NCBI GenBank assembly: GCA_016928835.1
Contig: JAFGJW010000006.1
Location: 62,001-126,000, forward strand
DNA length: 64,000 bases
Source of the DNA: Candidatus Woesearchaeota archaeon
GTDB lineage: Archaea > Nanobdellota > Nanobdellia > Woesearchaeales > GW2011-AR15
Direction of reading: 5' to 3'
Part shown: piece after piece, positions 62,185 to 64,000 of the stretch
Layout of the letters: each line of letters starts with the position of its first letter
Numbering within the stretch: the first letter of the stretch is position 1
The notes under the pieces: generated by a model
Database searches by the model: none
Told to the model about the DNA's origin: nothing
The model's input: only the letters and a program-made list of their open reading frames with translations
Made by a program: the position numbers and the translations under genes

Positions 62185-62940
62185 ATGGGATTATTTGGAA
62201 TAGCTTTTGTGTTATTCTGGCTGTTTATTCTGCTCTTAACAGGGCTAAAAATTGTACACCAATATGAACGAGGGGTTAGGTTTACTTTGGGCAAATTCAG
62301 CGGCATTATGAATCCTGGATTGAATTTTGTGTGGCCCATTTTGCAGACATGGCAAAAAGTGGACATCAGAACAACTGTTGTTGATGTTCCTGACCAGGAT
62401 TGCATGACTAAAGAGAATGTCTCTGTGAAAGTAAATGCGGTTCTTTATTATAAGATTAGGGATGCAAAAACATCCATACTTGAAGTGGAAGACTATCATT
62501 ACGCTGTTTCGCAGATGGCTCAGACAACAATGAGGGATGTTGTCGGAGAGGTTGCACTTGATGAACTGCTTTCAAACAGGGATGAGATCTCTAGTAAAAT
62601 CCAGACCATTATTGACAAAGCAACAGATCCTTGGGGAATAAAGGTTGAGAGTGTTGACCTGAAGCATATTGAATTGCCAAAAGAGATGGTCAGGACAATG
62701 GCCAAAGCTGCTGAAGCAGAAAGAGAGAGGAGGGCTGTGATTATTAAAGCAGAAGGAGAGGTTGTTGCTGCGAGAAATATGGCAAAGGCAGCCCATATGC
62801 TTTCACAGGTGCCAGGTGCACTTCATTTGAGAACATTGCAGAGCATAAATGATCTAAGTTCTGATCAGTCAAATACTGTAGTCTTTGCAATGCCGCTCGA
62901 GGTCCTAAGAGCCTTTGAGGGATTTGGAAAGAAAAAATAA
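62185..62940 (+). CDS. SPFH/Band 7 (stomatin-like, slipin) membrane protein
   Basis: The ATG at 62185 sits four bases after GGAGGTGATC; the track's 62167 start lies before that site. The 251-aa protein has one N-terminal membrane helix (about 3-22) and an SPFH domain (HQYERGVRFTLGKFSGIMNPGLN, DVPDQDCMTKENVSVKVNAVLYY), then a helical region (MAKAAEAERERRAVIIKAEGE) that oligomerises. Such proteins organise membrane regions. No NfeD gene is adjacent in this window. Confidence 0.9.
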   Translation: MGLFGIAFVLFWLFILLLTGLKIVHQYERGVRFTLGKFSGIMNPGLNFVWPILQTWQKVDIRTTVVDVPDQDCMTKENVSVKVNAVLYYKIRDAKTSILEVEDYHYAVSQMAQTTMRDVVGEVALDELLSNRDEISSKIQTIIDKATDPWGIKVESVDLKHIELPKEMVRTMAKAAEAERERRAVIIKAEGEVVAARNMAKAAHMLSQVPGALHLRTLQSINDLSSDQSNTVVFAMPLEVLRAFEGFGKKK

Positions 62941-62961
62941 GTGTACTTCTTTAAAACATAA

Positions 62962-63003
62962 AGTATATAAATATATATCGACTTCGATATATCGTTAGCG
63001 ATA
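62962..63003 (+). promoter_or_regulatory. Promoter with tandem 14-bp palindromic operator
   Basis: A TATA box (GTATATAAATATA, about 62962-62974) is followed by two directly adjoining palindromes, TATCG-ACTT-CGATA (62976-62989) and TATCG-TTAG-CGATA (62990-63003). The identical five-base arms and placement at the expected transcription start point to a repressor site, most likely for the PadR protein encoded next. Confidence 0.7.
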
Positions 63004-63061
63004 CAAATCTCTAACAGACCTCAAAAATTTAGAAATTTTTCATGTGTTGTTAACAATAGAA

Positions 63062-63565
63062 ATGATAAGAGGACACCTGCGATTTGTAATGTTGGATGAG
63101 CTTAGAAAAAAGCACATGAGCGGCTACGCTCTTATGAATGCTATTAAAGAAACCTATAATATTAAGCCCAGTCCTGGTTCAGTATATCCTTTGCTGGAAT
63201 GCCTCAAAGAAGAAAATATCATCCAAGTCAAAGAGCTGAAAAGAAAGAAGATATATTCAATAACAGCAAAAGGCAGAAAAAGATTAAAGAACATAGCTAA
63301 AAAAAAATTAGAGATATTAAATAGTATAGAGGAAGGGGTGAATTTACTCTGCGGCCTTAGTGAGCGCAGCAGAGATGCTGAATTACTGAGATATATGATC
63401 AATGAGATCAAAGGGGGAAAGCTTCCCTTTGCACATTTAAACCCTGAGCTAATGAAATTTAGAAACTGCCTGCTTCCCTATATGGTCGAAAAGGAAAATA
63501 AAAAAATTGCCAAAATTAAAAAAATATTAAAACAAGCAACAAAAGGTATAAGTAGTATAGAATGA
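63062..63565 (+). CDS. PadR-family transcriptional regulator
   Basis: The protein of about 167 aa (ATG 63062; a GTG at 63044 is possible) has a PadR winged helix: GHLRFVMLDELRKKHMSGYAL, SPGSVYPLLECLKEENII and RKKIYSITAKGRKRL (about 62-76), then a helical dimerisation tail. PadR proteins commonly repress adjacent efflux genes. It overlaps the ABC transporter gene by ATGA and follows the tandem palindromic operator, so it probably represses itself and the transporter, releasing on a ligand. Confidence 0.88.
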   Translation: MIRGHLRFVMLDELRKKHMSGYALMNAIKETYNIKPSPGSVYPLLECLKEENIIQVKELKRKKIYSITAKGRKRLKNIAKKKLEILNSIEEGVNLLCGLSERSRDAELLRYMINEIKGGKLPFAHLNPELMKFRNCLLPYMVEKENKKIAKIKKILKQATKGISSIE

Positions 63566-64000
63566 AAAAGCAGATAGAAATAAAATTAGTTGATGTATGG
63601 AAAATCTATAAAATGGGTGAAGTTGAGGTACATGCACTTAGGGGTTTAACACTTGAGATAAATAAAGGCGAATTTGTTGCTATTCAGGGACCTTCTGGAA
63701 GCGGGAAATCAACAGCAATGAATATGATTGGCTGCCTCGATGTTCCGACAAAGGGCACTATACATCTCGAAGGCCATAACATTTCGCAATTATCAGAATC
63801 AGATTTAGCACAGATAAGAGGCAAAAAGATTGGGTTCATTTTTCAACAATTTAATCTGATAAATACACTAACTGCACTAGAAAATATAACGCTCCCTATG
63901 GTTTTTCAGGGAATTCCAGAATATGAAAGGAAAAGAAGAGCAATAGAACTTCTTGAATCGGTAGGTCTTGGAGAAAGGATTGATCATAAACCAAAGGAAC
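63562..64000 (+). CDS. ABC transporter ATP-binding protein (MacB/LolD type), 3' part outside the window
   Basis: The first 146 codons run off the window edge, so it is absent from the track. Walker A GPSGSGKSTAMNMIGCLD (about 43-60) and the Q-loop GFIFQQFNL (about 91-99) are clear, and the sequence matches the LolD/MacB exporter ATPases. A permease gene should follow outside the window. Overlap with the PadR gene implies one operon, suggesting PadR-controlled efflux. Confidence 0.9.
   Translation, partial: MKKQIEIKLVDVWKIYKMGEVEVHALRGLTLEINKGEFVAIQGPSGSGKSTAMNMIGCLDVPTKGTIHLEGHNISQLSESDLAQIRGKKIGFIFQQFNLINTLTALENITLPMVFQGIPEYERKRRAIELLESVGLGERIDHKPKE

Noticed and set aside
1-64000. tRNA, rRNA, riboswitch or CRISPR features
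   Set aside because: I looked through the intergenic gaps by eye and saw no cloverleaf-like sequence, rRNA segment, repeat-spacer array or known riboswitch core. A covariance-model search could still find small ones.

Overview
The window reads as chromosomal DNA of a small-genome archaeon. The evidence is a group II chaperonin, an archaeal IleRS, Spt4, RpoE1, S24e, S27ae, a stalk operon of L1, L10 and L12 type, an archaeal prepilin peptidase, TATA-box promoters that are often leaderless, and GGTGAT-type Shine-Dalgarno sites. Dense packing, many lineage-specific proteins with a class III signal peptide and a bacterial-type MutS/MutL pair suggest a DPANN lineage near Woesearchaeota or Pacearchaeota. 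That placement is inference. No rRNA, tRNA, CRISPR array or intact transposon was found.

Layout. 1-18.7 kb is a surface locus. A minus-strand arm (0.4-8.8 kb) and a plus-strand arm (8.9-16.2 kb), fired by divergent promoters near 8.8 kb, encode a dozen small proteins with pilin-like N termini, two large von Willebrand A proteins, cysteine-rich secreted proteins, and a gingipain-like peptidase interrupted by a seven-bladed PD40 propeller. The matching prepilin peptidase lies at 43 kb, next to two more surface proteins. 18.7-24 kb holds the thermosome and IleRS.

24-26.5 kb holds two unrecognised genes, one apparently split at a perfect C7 slippery heptamer. 26.5-37 kb is a DNA-repair and damage-tolerance region: mutL, a TIM-barrel gene and mutS in one operon, a PHP-domain protein, an SRAP (HMCES/YedK) protein, a PolB2-like family B polymerase with eroded motifs and a small partner gene, and a probable inactive RecA-fold protein. 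37-41.3 kb is an unrecognised three-gene operon (518-aa protein, interrupted TIM barrel, nucleotidyltransferase plus helical domain).

41.4-55 kb contains surface proteins, prepilin peptidase, a degenerate cis-prenyltransferase, a phosphoribosyltransferase, a PEP-synthase-like protein without its phosphohistidine domain, SMC, and a glycosyltransferase/deacetylase pair. 55-61 kb is information processing: AP endonuclease, PIN, RpoE1, CBS, Spt4, S24e, S27ae, then convergently a coiled-coil protein and L12-L10-L1. 61-64 kb has an MFS transporter, an SPFH protein and a PadR-ABC pair with a tandem palindromic operator.

The strongest candidates for something undescribed are: (i) a promoter-upstream element repeated three times with exact geometry, in front of the RecA-fold gene, the PolB2 operon and the thermosome; (ii) the PolB2/RecA-fold set, which resembles a mutasome; (iii) the propeller-in-gingipain protein with the pilin/VWA locus; (iv) the three-gene operon at 37-41 kb; (v) the C7 frameshift gene; and (vi) a pilin gene that seems to start at AUC.
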